NCBI RefSeq assembly: GCF_932526225.1
Contig: NC_064038.1
Span: 15,927,575-15,991,574 of the forward strand
DNA: 64,000 bases
Source of the DNA: Nematostella vectensis
Lineage: Eukaryota; Cnidaria; Anthozoa; Actiniaria; Edwardsiidae
Direction of reading: 5' to 3'
Shown here: positions 1 to 10,995 of the stretch, one piece after another
Layout of the letters: every line of letters starts with the position of its first letter
How positions within the stretch are numbered: position 1 is the first letter of the stretch
Made by a program: the position numbers and the translations under genes
The notes under the pieces: generated by a model
The model's input: only the letters and a program-made list of their open reading frames with translations
The model's database searches: none
What the model was told of the DNA's origin: nothing

Positions 1-709
1 ACAAATGTTGTTGACATATTCACACAGTTGTTGACATGTTCACACGAGTTGTTGACATGTTCACACGAGTTGTTGACATGTTCACACGAGTTGTTGACAT
101 GTTCACACGAGTTGTTGACATGTTCACACGAGTTGTTGACATGTTCACACGAGTTGTTGACATGTTCACACGAGTTGTTGACAGGTTCACACGAGTTGTT
201 GACAGGTTCACACGAGTTGTTGACATGTTCACACGAGTTGTTGACAGGTTCACACGAGTTGTTGACAGGTTCACACGAGTTGTTGACAGGTTCACACGAG
301 TTGTTGACAGGTTCACACGAGTTGTTGACAGGTTCACACGAGTTGTTGACAGGTTCACACGAGTTGTTGACATGTTCACATGAGTTGTTGACATGTTCAC
401 ACGAGTTGTTGACAGGTTCACACGAATTGTTGACATGTTCACACGAGTTGTTGACAGGTTCACACGAGTTGTTGACAGGTTCACACGAGTTGTTGACATG
501 TTCACACGAGTTGTTGACAGGTTCACACGAGTTGTTGACAGGTTCACACGAGTTGTTGACATGTTCACATGAGTTGTTGACATGTTCACACGAGTTGTTG
601 ACATGTTCACACGAGTTGTTGACAGGTTCACACGAGTTGTTAAAAGGTTCACACGAGTTGTTGACAGGTTCACACGAGTTGTTGACATGTTCACACGAGT
701 TGTTGACAG
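1..709. repeat. 21-bp minisatellite in GBA intron 1
   Basis: About 33 head-to-tail copies of a 21-bp unit (gttgttgacatgttcacacg plus a). Two unit variants alternate irregularly, differing at one base (acatg versus acagg), with a few further changes near 369, 425, 568 and 641. It lies inside the first intron of the minus-strand glucosylceramidase gene and runs off the left edge. Because 21 is a multiple of three the array is open in several frames on both strands; those long repetitive reading frames are not genes. Confidence 0.97.
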
Positions 710-765
710 GTTTGTCTCCCCTGGTGAATGCGGGGACTTTCCCCTGAAAACTACCATCCATTTAC

Positions 766-1105
766 CTGTAAATGCTCCCCCGAACCCTAATATCTCTTGA
801 TAACTGACAGAGCTATTGACATCGAGGCTGACAGCATCATCGTCTGGTCTTGTAAAAGACGCATTGAATAGATGTAGGCTCAACTTGAATCGCTCCCCGG
901 CCTTCGTGCTCGTGTAGACGGCAAACTGCCCAACCTTGAGCGGCGAACCTCCACTTTCAAATTCGCCGCATTCCTGCTCAGAGCAGACGCAAACAATACT
1001 TCCATGTCCAAAATCCTTCTCTTGGCATCCAGAATATTTCTCTGGAATAAATCCACGAGATAAACAGACAGAGAAAAAGAAAAATAATACAGTTGGAAGA
1101 CGCAT
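766..1105 (-). CDS. GBA: Glucosylceramidase (acid beta-glucosidase), first coding exon, partial gene
   Basis: This exon encodes the N-terminus of lysosomal glucocerebrosidase (glycoside hydrolase family 30), which hydrolyses glucosylceramide to glucose and ceramide. The start at 1105 gives a hydrophobic signal peptide (about residues 1-18), then a segment with the paired N-terminal cysteines (SIVCVCSEQEC), the GxFxxYxSTxxGxRxxLS-like strand (VGQFAVYTSTKAGERFKLSL) and ILGFGGAFT, which matches the family's KGFGGAMTD segment. Residues 1-113 plus one base are visible; the reading leaves the family exactly at a gtaaat donor (plus-strand 765 and below), so intron 1 is phase 1. NxS/T sequons are seen in NASF and NSS. 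Downstream exons with the catalytic glutamates lie outside the window. The gene is divergently arranged with ANKLE1. The longer reading frame through the minisatellite is an artefact of reading into the intron. Confidence 0.93.
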
Positions 1106-1726
1106 GTTGTTTTCTTACCAAGCACGTGACATATCCACCAGGCGTTCCTTGATAAGGCTTGGCTACATTTCACGTTGGCTTGGCAGCTTAGTTTCTAAAC
1201 AAAATGTGGCGCGAAATTGATCAAAGTTTTTAGTAGATAGTTTTTAATCTTTTTTAAATGTTTTATATCAAATTCCTTGGTGTTAAAGTTACAAGAAGGA
1301 ATCAATGTCATTAACACAGATTTTGAGGGTCTGGGATGCGATTGAGTGCGAGAACTTCAGGTGTGTTCACAATAACATTCGATTCGTTCGATAAATTAAG
1401 ATTATCGTATGATAGCAGACGATACGTATATGTTCTGTAAATGGGTATTTATGTCGTATTATAATGGCCGTAGGCAAACATACGTATCAGACGTCCCGAG
1501 GTGCTCTATCGAAAAAAAAAAATAGAGGATGGGAAATCCAGTCAATGAGTGGATGTCTGTCGATATATACTCAAGTGTAATTGATATTAGTTGATATCGA
1601 TTGTATTGGAAAATACTGTGGGTTACAAAGCATGAATTTTCTAGTGCAACCTTAATTGAAATATTTGTATGATGAGCAATTGTTACTCATATCAGTGTTT
1701 TGTTGTTGTCTTTCCTTCCTGTTCAG
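1106..1726. promoter_or_regulatory. Divergent intergenic region between GBA and ANKLE1 (promoter and first ANKLE1 exon expected here)
   Basis: About 620 bases between the GBA start and the first recognisable ANKLE1 exon. By position it should hold the GBA promoter and 5' UTR and probably a short first exon of ANKLE1. I see no clear TATA box and could not identify the ANKLE1 start: the ATG at 1656 is in frame but would add a hydrophobic leader not expected for ANKLE1, and a good acceptor (tttccttcctgttcag) ends at 1726. Confidence 0.4.
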
Positions 1727-2593
1727 CAATGCCCACCATTTGATAAAGAAATGCTGGGACCTGGTTGCAACCCCAGTGCGTGATGGGATCTCCGTCATGC
1801 ATCTCCTTAGTGGACTAGATGATCCCAAGGCGCAAGGACTACTGCGTGAATGTCTTGAACATGGTGCGTCTCCTAATGCACAGTCATCAGATGGGATTAC
1901 TCCTGTACACCTTGCTGCTATGTGGGGACTATCAAACACCCTAAAAATGCTTATCTCTTTTGGAGGTGACCCAGAGTTACTGGATAAAGAATCTAATAAT
2001 GCTATGCATTATGCATACCTATCTACTGAACCACAGGCTGGGGATTGTGTTAAGTTTTTATCCAGTATGAGAGCTTCAGTTGAAGAAAAAAGTACTGTGA
2101 ATTATGGCCCAGTTGTTATTGATGCAGCATATGTGGGTGCATCTGGAACACCTGTCAGTTCACTGGATTCTATGAACTCTACTTACTCCTGCAAAGAACC
2201 AAAGTTTACTCACATCAAGCAAAAACAAAAGGTCTCAAACGATTTATTAGGATCCCAAAACAGATCAGAACATAAACCTTTTATGACCGATGATGAAACT
2301 ACAAATGATGAAACTCTTAATTTACATGATTTTATAACCGATGATGAATCCACTATCAACAAGACTTGTGGTGTGATGACTGAAGTGTCTATTGAGAGTG
2401 ATATGTCCACCAAGAGTGAGAGTTTTCATACTGCTTTTGAAGGGGAGACATTCAGTCTGTCATATATGGAGAATCTTGATGATAGCGATGTCAGCTTCCC
2501 TAAGCTCCACCCATGGTCGTCTAGGGCTGGACCGGAGGAACTGGAAGACACACTGGTGGATAATATCAGTGCACTTAATCTTGAGGTGACTGG
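1727..2593 (+). CDS. ANKLE1: ANKLE1 exon: ankyrin repeats and acidic linker
   Basis: The acceptor at 1726 leaves one base completing a codon (phase 2). The first third carries ankyrin repeats: ECLEHGASPNAQSSDGITPV, HLAAMWG and MLISFGGDPELLDKESNNAM. The rest is Ser/Thr/Asp/Glu-rich linker with no recognised fold, containing two similar DDE(T/S)T stretches. The donor is gtaagt at 2594, phase 2. This may be the second exon; the first was not identified. Confidence 0.9.
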
Positions 2594-5500
2594 GTAAGTT
2601 GAACTGAAAAACATTGTGGCCTCTGCTGTATATACAGTGTATAATATACTAGGGTATTGTGGTTAAGATAAATGGTCTGCTAAGATGGCCTCCCTCCCAA
2701 AGCCCCCAACTGGAATCCTAACCAAGGACATTTACTATATTTACTAGAATAACCGATCTGATGCTTATTAATTTTTTTTATAAAGACAAGGTGCTTATTG
2801 AGGGGTGGTGCTTATTCAAGGGAGGTGCTTATTGAAGGATGAAATTAACACAAAAAGCCAAATTATGTTTTTGTTTCTTATCAATTTGTAAAGCTACAAT
2901 AGTGTTTTTTGTCTGTATACCATTATCACAACTTGGAGCAGCTTTTTTCAATAAACTTTTATTCATTTAATATTTATATAATACTAATTTTACCAAGTAA
3001 CTGTACATATAACTTGTGGGGAAGGGGGCAATTATTCAGGGGAGGTGGTTATTAATACTTTTGTTTCAACCGTGGCGCTTTTTAGGGGGAGGCGGTTATT
3101 TCAAGGGAGGCACTTACTCGAGCCTGCTTGCAGGCATTCACCTGATGTTTTTTTTTCTCTCTATGCACTGAGTTTTGGTCGCCATCTTGTTTTTGGCTGC
3201 GCTATCTTGACGCAAATGACAAAACCTGACAAAGGGGGCTCCCTCCCCTCCCTCCCCCACACGCTTTGCGCTTTTTCCAGCTATCACACAGGCAGAACAA
3301 AACAAGATGGGGGCCACGACTTGGCGCATAGCAAAAACAATGGAAACATAGCGAAAAAAAACACCGGGTAAATGCCTGCAAGCAGGCTACAAATTACACT
3401 ATTGACCCTGCAATCCTTATTATTTCTATTGGGAAAAAACTTATCTAAAGTGAATTTGAATTCCTGTGTACAGCAGTCCAGATATTGGAACAAACCCATG
3501 CCACAGCACCACCCTGCTGGACCACACCCTATCTGATGGCACAGTCTTGTATGACTGGAAAGACTTCAGTATCCTGGAACTGTCCTCCAATCACCCTGAT
3601 GAGACGCTCAATGTGCCAGAGGAGTTGCTTGCTCTAAGCTGCCAGGAGTTAAGAAAACAGCTGATGTCAATGGGGCTAGATGTAGGTCCTGTCAGGCCAG
3701 ATACACGGGCACTCTACATCAAGCAGTTGGCCAGACTAAAGGCGGGCATCACTAGTGAAAAGGTACAGTTGTAACAATATACTTTTATTTATCATTTATT
3801 TTTTTTTCTCATTTTTGTGTTATCACCCATTTTTCTGTCTGATGATGGTAGTGTTTGGATGATGAAGATTATAATGATTATAATGATCATTTTGATGATG
3901 ATAACAAGAATGGTGATATTGATTATGGTAGTTATGTTGATAAAGATAATGTTGAGTATATCTGTATGACAATGATGATGTTGGTGTTGAATGTTTTATG
4001 GTTTTTTGCTTTTTAGTCTTTTGATCGGTTCAGTGAATTCTTGCCTGAGCTCCGTGCCATCTTACAGCAAAAAGTAGATGTGTCAGACATGTACACAGAG
4101 GAAGAATCCATGTGTATAGAGTTCACCAGGGACAATCCTCAACCATGGAGGGAGGGGTGAGTAGCCAGGACTATGGAGGGAGGGGTGAGAAATCATGACC
4201 ATAAAAGGGGGGTGAGTAGCAAAATGCATGGAGTCTGGGGTGAGAAGTCATGACTAAGGAGGGAGGGGTAAGTAGTAGCCATGACCATAAAAGGAGAGGT
4301 GAGTAGCCATGACCATGGAGGGAGGGTTGAGGGGTGAGTAGCCATGACCATGGAGGGAGGGTTGAGGGGTGAGTAGCCATGACCATGGGGGGAGGGTTGA
4401 GGGGTGATTAGTCATAACTATCAAGGGGGTTGATTATCCAAAAGCATGGAGTCAGAGGTGATGAATCATGACTATGGAGGGGTGAGTAGCTGGGACCATG
4501 GAGGGAGGGGTGAGTAGCCATGACCATAAAAAGGGGGTGAGTAGCAAAATGCATGGAGTCTGGGGTGAGAATTCATGACTAAGGAGGGAGGGGTAAGTAG
4601 TAGCCATGACCATAAAAGGAGAGGTGAGTAGCCATGACCATGGAGGGAGGGTTGAGGGGTGAGTAGCCATGACCATGGAGGGAGGGTTGAGGGGTGAGTA
4701 GCCATGACCATGGGGGGAGGGTTGAGGGGTGATTAGTCATAACTATCAAGGGGGTTGATTATCCAAAAGCATGGAGTCAGAGGTGATGAATCATGACTAT
4801 GGAGGGGTGAGTAGCTGGGACCATGGAGGGAGGGGTGAGTAGCCATGACCATAAAAAGGGGGAGGGGTGTGTAATCATGGCCATGGAGGGAGGGAGGGGT
4901 GAGTAGCCATGACCATAAAAGGAGGGTTGTGTAATCATGGCCATGAAGGTTGAGTAGCAACAACTATGGAGGGAGGGGTGAGTAGTAATAACTATGGAGT
5001 GAGGGGTGAGTAGTAATAACTATGGAGGGAGGGGTCAGTAGCCAAACACATGGAGTCAGGGGTGATAAAGTATGACCATGGGAGGGAGGGGTGATTAGTT
5101 ATAACCATGAAGGAGAGTTGAGTTATCATGGCCATGGGAGAGGAGTGTGTAATCATGGCCATGGAGGGAGGGAGAGATGAGTAGCAATGACCATGGAGGG
5201 AGGGGTGAGTAGTCTTGACTATGGAGGGAGGAGTGAGTAGCTATGGCCAAGGAGGGAATAAAGTAGCCTTATTTATCAGATGCTCCTCGAGGAAGTGAAG
5301 CGAGCAATCTCTAAATAAATGAATTAGTCTATCACTCTAGGAAGTGAAGGGGGATTGAGAAGAAGGATGTAGGAACGCCATTTTAGCATGCACTGTACCT
5401 TTATACTGTATTTCTTTTCACATGCAGATTTATCTTGCATGAGCACTTACAATGTCCCTGTTACGCTGCAAAATGTAATAACTAGTGCAAAATGTAATCT

Positions 5501-7339
5501 TAACACGAAATGTAATAACTTTTAACGCAAAATGTAGTAAATGTTTAACGTGAAATATAATAATTTTTCAACGCAAAATGTAATAAATTATTTACTATAA
5601 ACCTATAAACTATAACTAACAGCTATAACTAAGAAAATAGCCGCTAGCTTCTGGTTCCAGCGCTGTAAAAATCCTTGCACTAGTGAAGTTTATCCCCTTA
5701 AATTTAAGTTCAGAGAGCTGGACAGAAATACCTTCAGGAAGGATTTAAAATCCTTGTATTAGTAGTTCTCCCCTGATATTTGTAATGCTTACATTAGCAT
5801 GAAATCGTTATCTTTGCAGGACAGAGAAATCATCATTCAACTACCTTTTACTAGATCCGCGTGTGAGCGACAATCTGCCATGGAGAGCGCAAAAACTTCC
5901 ATCAGACGAAGCCTTCGCCATCTTTGTGTCTGCAATTTTCTATGTTGGTAAAGGCAAGAGATCAAGGCCTTATGCTCATTTGCACGAGGCTTTGCATAAA
6001 ACCAAGGTAATAAATGCTTAGATGTGTCTTTTATACTGTATACCTTACGATAATATATTTCACTAAGCGATTATTAAACGCGAAATATATTTCCCGCGAA
6101 CTTTAGAATCACAGATTTTACATTGTTTTCTATTGCAGAGTAACCGCAAGCTTCAAAATATCCGTGACATATGGGACTCAGGACTGGGCGTGGTCTCTCT
6201 CCACTGTTTTCAGAGTGTCATTCCTGTCGAAGCTTATACACGGGAAGCTTGTATGGTGGAGGCGCTAGGTAAGGGTGGAGTGCAGCCTGTGAGCCAGTCT
6301 GTGCTTTCGCGTCAGTAGTCCATAATAACATTATACGCAGTAGGCGCGAAACACTCATGAGGTCAGGTTTCTCTCTTGTTCGGATGCGTGACTCATGTCA
6401 CGCCTAATTTGGGACTTTCCGCCAAAGGAGAGACGGCTAGCACTCTAGGTGGAGTGCCGGGGAGGGGAGGGGAGGGGTGTTCACAGGCACACCACCAACT
6501 TCACTGAGAGGTCTATTCAAATAAAAAAAAAATGTGTATCACCTCAAGCTAGGGGTTAACTTAAATAGATTGGACCGTTAAATGGAAAAATGAACCCTTA
6601 TCTCAAAATTCTGGGATCATGCTGTGGAGTCTAAAAACTACAACAACAAAATATCTGTGGAAGAATTTCTACATATGAAGACGATCTTTATCTCGTTGGG
6701 ATTTAAAACGTATTTTAAAAATATTACAGAACGGCCCCGCTAGCTCAATACCTGAAGGGAGAGACAACTATATTAGAGTTAGCGGGGGCTCGGTTAATCG
6801 GGGTCGATCTAAAGGCAATATTAGCTGCTCATATTTTCATAAAACAAAAAGCATAAATATTTATTCTCTCTAGTACAAGTCATAAACAAAGTCTCGTTAT
6901 CCATCATGCTTTGCGTCATGGAGCTCATTAAAAAATCAATTCTATAAACATTTCTTAGTGTCAGTAGTAATGATAATGGAGATAAAAATGACTAAGAGAT
7001 TCGTTTCAAATCCAAGGGAAATCATGCTTAGTTCGAGTTAACGTCCAATCCAAGTTTGAGTACGGGGTTCTATTTCAATTTTATTTATCTATTTTTTTTA
7101 AGGCTGCTCAGGTTTTGTTTTCTCGGAAAAGCGGATTTTAGGATCTAATTTGTTTTATTATTTGATTGACAGGTATATCACGTTTGACCAATCAGAAGAA
7201 AGGTGATTTTTACGGGCGAGCCCGGCGCTGGAGTGTGAAGAAAAAGCGGAACATGGGGATCTTTTTGCTGAAGAGGGCCCTGCAGATATTTATCAACGAA
7301 GGAGAGCGGCAAATCAGACCTGAAGATCTGCGAAAATAG
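1727..7339 (+). CDS. ANKLE1: ANKLE1 orthologue: ankyrin repeat, LEM domain and GIY-YIG endonuclease (gene overview, six visible exons)
   Basis: Joined exons 1727-2593, 3474-3762, 4017-4156, 5820-6006, 6139-6268 and 7173-7339 keep one open frame of about 592 residues to a stop at 7337-7339; human ANKLE1 is about 615, so only a short N-terminus is missing. Order: ankyrin repeats, acidic low-complexity linker, LEM domain, then a GIY-YIG nuclease with the family-typical FYVGKG, GVVSLHCFQ and YTREACMVEALG (catalytic Glu) blocks and an EGERQ-RPED-like tail. In animals ANKLE1 (LEM-3 in C. elegans) is a LEM-domain structure-specific nuclease that cuts DNA, including chromatin bridges at cell division; that role is from family knowledge. 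All splice phases match across junctions. Intron 3 is expanded by a minisatellite built from the exon 3 donor. Confidence 0.94.
2594..3473. other. ANKLE1 intron with low-complexity AT/G-rich sequence and a MITE
   Basis: Intron of 880 bases. It contains degenerate repeats of 'gtgcttattcaaggggagg' type around 2790-3120 and a small inverted-repeat transposable element at 3121-3388 (listed separately). No coding sequence is seen. Confidence 0.8.
3121..3388. mobile_element. MITE with ~35-bp terminal inverted repeats (AGCCTGC...GCAGGCT)
   Basis: A 268-bp element whose ends are imperfect inverted repeats of about 35 bp starting AGCCTGCTTGCAGGCATT; the tip is itself palindromic (CCTGCTTGCAGG). No transposase is present, so it is non-autonomous. 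No clear target-site duplication is visible. The tips match those of the element at 21700-21971 and resemble the one at 55276-56069. Confidence 0.75.
3474..3762 (+). CDS. ANKLE1: ANKLE1 exon: LEM domain
   Basis: The exon joins in phase 2 (gg + c). It encodes VPEELLALSCQELRKQLMSM followed by GLDVGPVRPDTRALYIKQLA, the LEM-domain helix-turn-helix (LEM domains bind BAF at the nuclear envelope or chromatin). It ends in phase 0 at a gtacag donor. Confidence 0.92.
4017..4156 (+). CDS. ANKLE1: ANKLE1 exon: linker between LEM and GIY-YIG domains
   Basis: Encodes SFDRFSEFLPELRAILQQKV through RDNPQPWREG, matching the conserved segment before the nuclease (ending WREG in human). Acceptor ttttag at 4016, donor gtgagt at 4157. 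The last ~18 coding bases and the donor are the seed of the adjoining minisatellite. Confidence 0.9.
4157..5270. repeat. Minisatellite in ANKLE1 intron 3 built from exon-end plus splice-donor units
   Basis: Degenerate tandem array of ~28-35-bp units of the form atggagggaggggtgagtag plus ccatgacc. The true exon 3 end and donor (ccatggagggagg|ggtgagtag) is the first unit. I count about eighteen gtgagtag strings. A higher-order period of about 325 bp is visible (aaaatgcatggagtctgggg near 4221 and 4546). Confidence 0.93.
5455..5590. repeat. Short degenerate repeat (acgcaaaatgtaataa)
   Basis: Five or so imperfect copies of a ~20-25-bp AT-rich motif around acgcaaaatgtaataa in ANKLE1 intron 3. No function is seen. 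The rest of the intron up to 5819 shows nothing recognisable. Confidence 0.7.
5820..6006 (+). CDS. ANKLE1: ANKLE1 exon: GIY-YIG nuclease, N-terminal half
   Basis: After splicing, it encodes GTEKSSFNYLLLDPRVSDNL, then AIFVSAIFYVGKGKRSRPYA HLHEAL. The tyrosine-containing strand (FNYLLLDPR) and the YVGKG strand form the GIY-YIG core, with the conserved Arg of RSRPY. Donor gtaata at 6007, phase 0. Confidence 0.93.
6139..6268 (+). CDS. ANKLE1: ANKLE1 exon: GIY-YIG nuclease, catalytic Glu region
   Basis: Encodes KLQNIRDIWDSGLGVVSLHC FQSVIPVEAY and TREACMVEALG. The glutamate in YTREA is the expected metal-binding catalytic residue of GIY-YIG enzymes. Nearly identical in order to the vertebrate protein. 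Donor gtaagg at 6269, phase 1. Confidence 0.94.
6269..7172. other. ANKLE1 last intron
   Basis: About 900 bases of intron between a gtaagg donor and a ttgattgacag acceptor. A G-rich run lies near 6460-6480; otherwise nothing recognisable. Confidence 0.8.
7173..7339 (+). CDS. ANKLE1: ANKLE1 last exon
   Basis: Encodes GISRLTNQKKGDFYGRARRW, a basic stretch (VKKKRN), then LKRALQIFINEGERQIRPED LRK and a TAG stop at 7337-7339. It matches the vertebrate C-terminus (LTNQK, LLHRAL, EGERQLRPQD). No perfect AATAAA lies immediately downstream, so the poly(A) site is unassigned. Confidence 0.93.
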
Positions 7340-7654
7340 AACTAAAAAATAAGACCAAATAATATGATTTCAAGAATGAGAGCCATACTTAAAATATGGA
7401 AATTATGACCCAACGTCGGGAACCCTTTTTTGGGGGGGAGGGGGGAACCCTGTGTCTTGTAATATTCACTAAAGGATGTCGGAGGCTCACGGAGACCTGT
7501 CATCGCTGTGTAAACTAACATCTTTGAGGGCTGCCTACATCACCGTGTTTTGTTTATTATATGGTGCGAACAATCATATGCTTCGTAAGCCCTGCTTACG
7601 AATGAGCCCGTCACAAGTTCTGACAATGTTGTTCTTAGGGCTTTTCTCTTGTGA

Positions 7655-8409
7655 ATGAAACGGTTACACCCCGTTTCCAGATTACGGTTTCACCTCGGTT
7701 CCAGATTACGGTTTCACCTCGGTTCCAGATTACGGTTACACCTCGGTTCCAGATTACGGTTTCACCTCGGTTCCAGATTACGGTTACACCTCGGTTCCAG
7801 ATTACGCTTTCACCTCGTTTCCAGATTACGGTTACACCTCGGTTCCAGATTACGGTTTCACCTCGGTTCGAGATTACGGTTTCACCTCGGTTCCAGATTA
7901 CGGTTGCACCTCGGTTCCAGATTACGGTTTCACCTGTGTACCAGATCACGGTTTCACCTCGGTTCCAGATTACGGTTTCACCTCGGTTCCAGATTACGGT
8001 TTCACCTCGGTTCCAGATTACGGTTTCACCTCGGTTCCAGATTACGGCTACACCTCGGTTCCAGATTACGGTTACACCTGTGTACCAGATTACGGTTACA
8101 CCTCGGTTCCAGATTACGGTTTCACCTCGGTTCCAGATTACGGTTTCACCTTGGTTCCAGATAACGGTTACGCCTGGGTTCCAGATTACGGTTACACCTG
8201 GGTACCAGATTACGGTTACACCTCGGTTCCAGATTACGGTTTCACCTCGGTTCCAGATTACGGTTATGCCTGGGTTCCAGATTACGGTTTCACCTCGGTT
8301 CCAGATTACGGTTATGCCTGGGTTCCAGATTACGGTTATGCCTGGGTTCCAGATTACGGTTTCACCTCGGTTCCAGATTACGGTTACGCCTGGGTCCCAG
8401 ATTACGGTA
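7655..8409. repeat. 24-bp minisatellite (cggttccagattacggtttc + acct)
   Basis: About 31 copies of a 24-bp unit with variants ggtttcacctc, ggttacacctc and ggttatgcctg. It is open in three plus frames and one minus frame because the unit is a multiple of three and lacks stops; the repetitive peptides (PRFQITVS, VPDYGFTS) are not supported as genes. It lies downstream of ANKLE1. Confidence 0.95.
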
Positions 8410-9719
8410 GCAATCCAACTAGTCCAAGGCGTTTTTATCGAGGAAAAGAAATAGAATTTCCTGTGACGTTACACTTTCATGTAGTGACTACGTTAGTATT
8501 ATTCCATTATGTTTCCTTTCATGAAAACACGCTCCTCGATTCAAGCTCATATACATGGAAGGAAGTACCTATATTTAGCATATTTACTGGCACTAACATG
8601 GCAAATAAGGGGGGGTCGCCCTTTTTTAGATGAATAAATTTTTTAAAATAGCTAATGAAAAAAGGATTATAGTTTTATATCAGTTTTTTTCCAAGAAACG
8701 CTGTATATATGTTTTACATCTTTTAGCTGTACATATTTAGTTGTGCAAATTTTTATAGTAGATTAACAATATGATTATGAAAATGTTTACTACGAAATAA
8801 AGGTAGATATGTTGCCGATGGCAACGCGTGTAGATATGGTAGATATGTTGCCGATAGCAACGAAATTGAAGAAACTTCAAAAGAACAATAGCTATATACA
8901 CACATCGGCACAGACGAGCCAGTTCTTTTAAAGTTCACATTAATCCTAGCACTGACACGAGTCAAGAGCTGGGACAAACATACATGGGGGGTGGTAGGGG
9001 AGGTGAGCCTCAATAGCTTATGCAAATTACTGTGGACCCGGAACACAATGAATATCACATAACAGGCTCAACAAATTCATATGGAAAGGTATTTCAAAAT
9101 ACGGCGATCGTCAACTGCTTTGTTATTGTTTAGATTTTGATAACAATGGTCTACTCGGTCAAAGCTTCATGATAACCATCAACATTTGAAGTCCAATACT
9201 TGATACAATATTTGATTGGATATATCCCAGTTGCAGGCTTAAATTAGCCGATGGCATGATGGGCCTTGCCTACTCTTATTGACACAATTTTATTTGCAAT
9301 TCGTAATACATTTCAAAGAACCTCACACTGTTATGTTATATTGTGACATAAGCTTTGCAAAATATTTTGGCGTTCTGAGAAAAACTTCGAACTACTCGCA
9401 TATATAATAATGTAATATTTGTTCTACATTGTTAAAGCACTTTGTAGACGTAATAACTGATTATTTTTCTAATATTTCAACACTATAACTTTGTTTACCC
9501 GAAGTGTTGTCTTGTAGTAAACATAAGCGTAGGTCACACACAGCAAACCCACACATCCGGGATGCACAAGGCAAGTGCCTCGTAAATTTTCGCAATCAAA
9601 AATAAGTTTTAAAAAATATGTTCACATTACACCAAAATGGAAAGAGAATAACAATCTACTAAGAAAAATATAAAAAAATTATAAGGAAATTTTTTTAGAC
9701 AACCAATAAAAAAAGATAC
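8410..9719. other. Intergenic, no gene recognised
   Basis: AT-rich sequence with no supported coding region. The only local structure is a short direct duplication containing ggtagatatgttgccgat(a/g)gcaacg around 8801-8862. Confidence 0.7.
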
Positions 9720-9724
9720 AGCAA

Positions 9725-9985
9725 TCGAATTTCCGAGATACGCCCGGCCGTCGTCGCAGTAGACTTCCCTGGTCTTGCTTTGGGGTATCCCTTCCCGTGA
9801 GCCTTTGCTGTTCCCCTGTCCCGTGGAGATCCCGTGGGTACCCGCGAGCTGTGTTGTGTGTGCTTGTGAGCCCTGCAATCCCGTGAAGATCCCGTGAGCC
9901 CCAAGGTCACCACCCGCGACTTGCCAAGCGCTCGGATCTCAGGCAATAAGACGGATGCTCTACCAACTGAGCTATCCGACTGCTT
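9725..9985 (-). mobile_element. tRNA-derived SINE, copy 1
   Basis: On the minus strand the element begins at about 9980 with a tRNA-like 5' part: GTCGGATAGCTCAGTTGG and TAGAGCATC form the acceptor start, D-arm and pol III A box. The T-arm/B box is degraded (gggtggtgacc). The remaining body is rich in cacgggat repeats and ends in a T-rich/A-rich tail near 9700. The head resembles tRNA-Lys most, but this is uncertain. It is not a functional tRNA. Confidence 0.75.
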
Positions 9986-10721
9986 AGGATTCTATAGTTC
10001 ATTTTTGTCATATTGAGACATTTCGTGTTTTCAGCTAGGTAAATTCCGAGAAACTCTTTCGAGGAGAACAATGCGTAATGAAATACATAAACGTCTTGCC
10101 GATAAATGTGGGTAAAATGAGTCCCTTTCTTGTAGACGGAATAAAAGATTTAATAGATTTTTCTTTGTATTTTTTTCCTGTATTTTTTCGCACTAACTAC
10201 GATAAAAACAGTCGCTATCTGTGAATTATCTAGACATAATTCCATATATAACGTTATCAATATTTCCTACATATGCTTAAAGCTCAAACACACGCCTCTC
10301 CCCCAAAGAGCGCCTCGTCTAAGAGTGAAGATGTGAAAAAGCGCCTTGTCTAAGCGTGTTCAATGGACTTCAATGACGAGGGGGACTGTACGTTAAAACG
10401 AAAACTGATAGTTATACCGAACACAAAATTTTTACATTGAAAGCTTGTTTATTGTTATGGTTCTTCGAAAATTTAAGCACCGCATTTGTAAAAACTAAGG
10501 CACATTTAATCTTTCAATCTAGAGATCAAATGGATTTTGTGATAAGCTCCTCCCCGAACAAGCGCCTCACCTGGGACATGGGAAATAAATACGCGGCGCT
10601 AATTGGAGTAATTACGATAGCGACATTGACCGATTACTTATCAAGGTCGCACCCGACATTTTTCTAACCATCAACATATATTTATATTGTAACAGTATAA
10701 ATTTAAAAAAAAATCCTAGCA

Positions 10722-10995
10722 GTCGAATTTCCGAGATACGCCCGTCGCAGTAGACTTCCCTGGTTTTGCTTTGGGGTATCCCGTCCCGTGCGCCTTTGCT
10801 GTTCCCCTTGTCCCGTCCCGTGAAGATCCCGTTGGTACCCGCGAGCTGTACCTTCAGACCCTGTGTGTGCTTGTGAGCCCTGCAATCCCGTGAAGATCCC
10901 GTGAGCCCCCAAGGTCACCACCCGCGACTTGCCAATGAGCGCTCGGATCTCAGGCAAAAGCCCGATGCTCTACCAACTGAGCTATCCGACTGCTT
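10722..10995 (-). mobile_element. tRNA-derived SINE, copy 2
   Basis: Second tandem copy of the same SINE; the tRNA-like head starts at about 10990 on the minus strand with an intact A box and a TTTT in the anticodon-arm position. Confidence 0.75.

Noticed and set aside
20-765. Extension of the GBA frame through the repeat (LSTTRVNMSTTRV peptides) and plus-strand frames of HELLTCS/FTRVVD type
   Set aside because: The 21-bp unit has no stop in several frames; the GBA homology ends at a good splice donor at 765.
1656-1726. ANKLE1 start at the ATG at 1656
   Set aside because: It would add a hydrophobic leader unlike the family; the segment overlaps a strong pyrimidine tract and acceptor ending at 1726.
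7651-8633. Repetitive open frames in the 24-bp array, plus and minus
   Set aside because: Frames exist only because the unit length is a multiple of three; no start context, no conserved domain, variants scatter without codon bias.
9912-9980. Functional tRNA gene on the minus strand
   Set aside because: A box and D-arm are good but the anticodon arm is shortened and the B box/T-arm is destroyed; three linked copies with the same defect mark a SINE.
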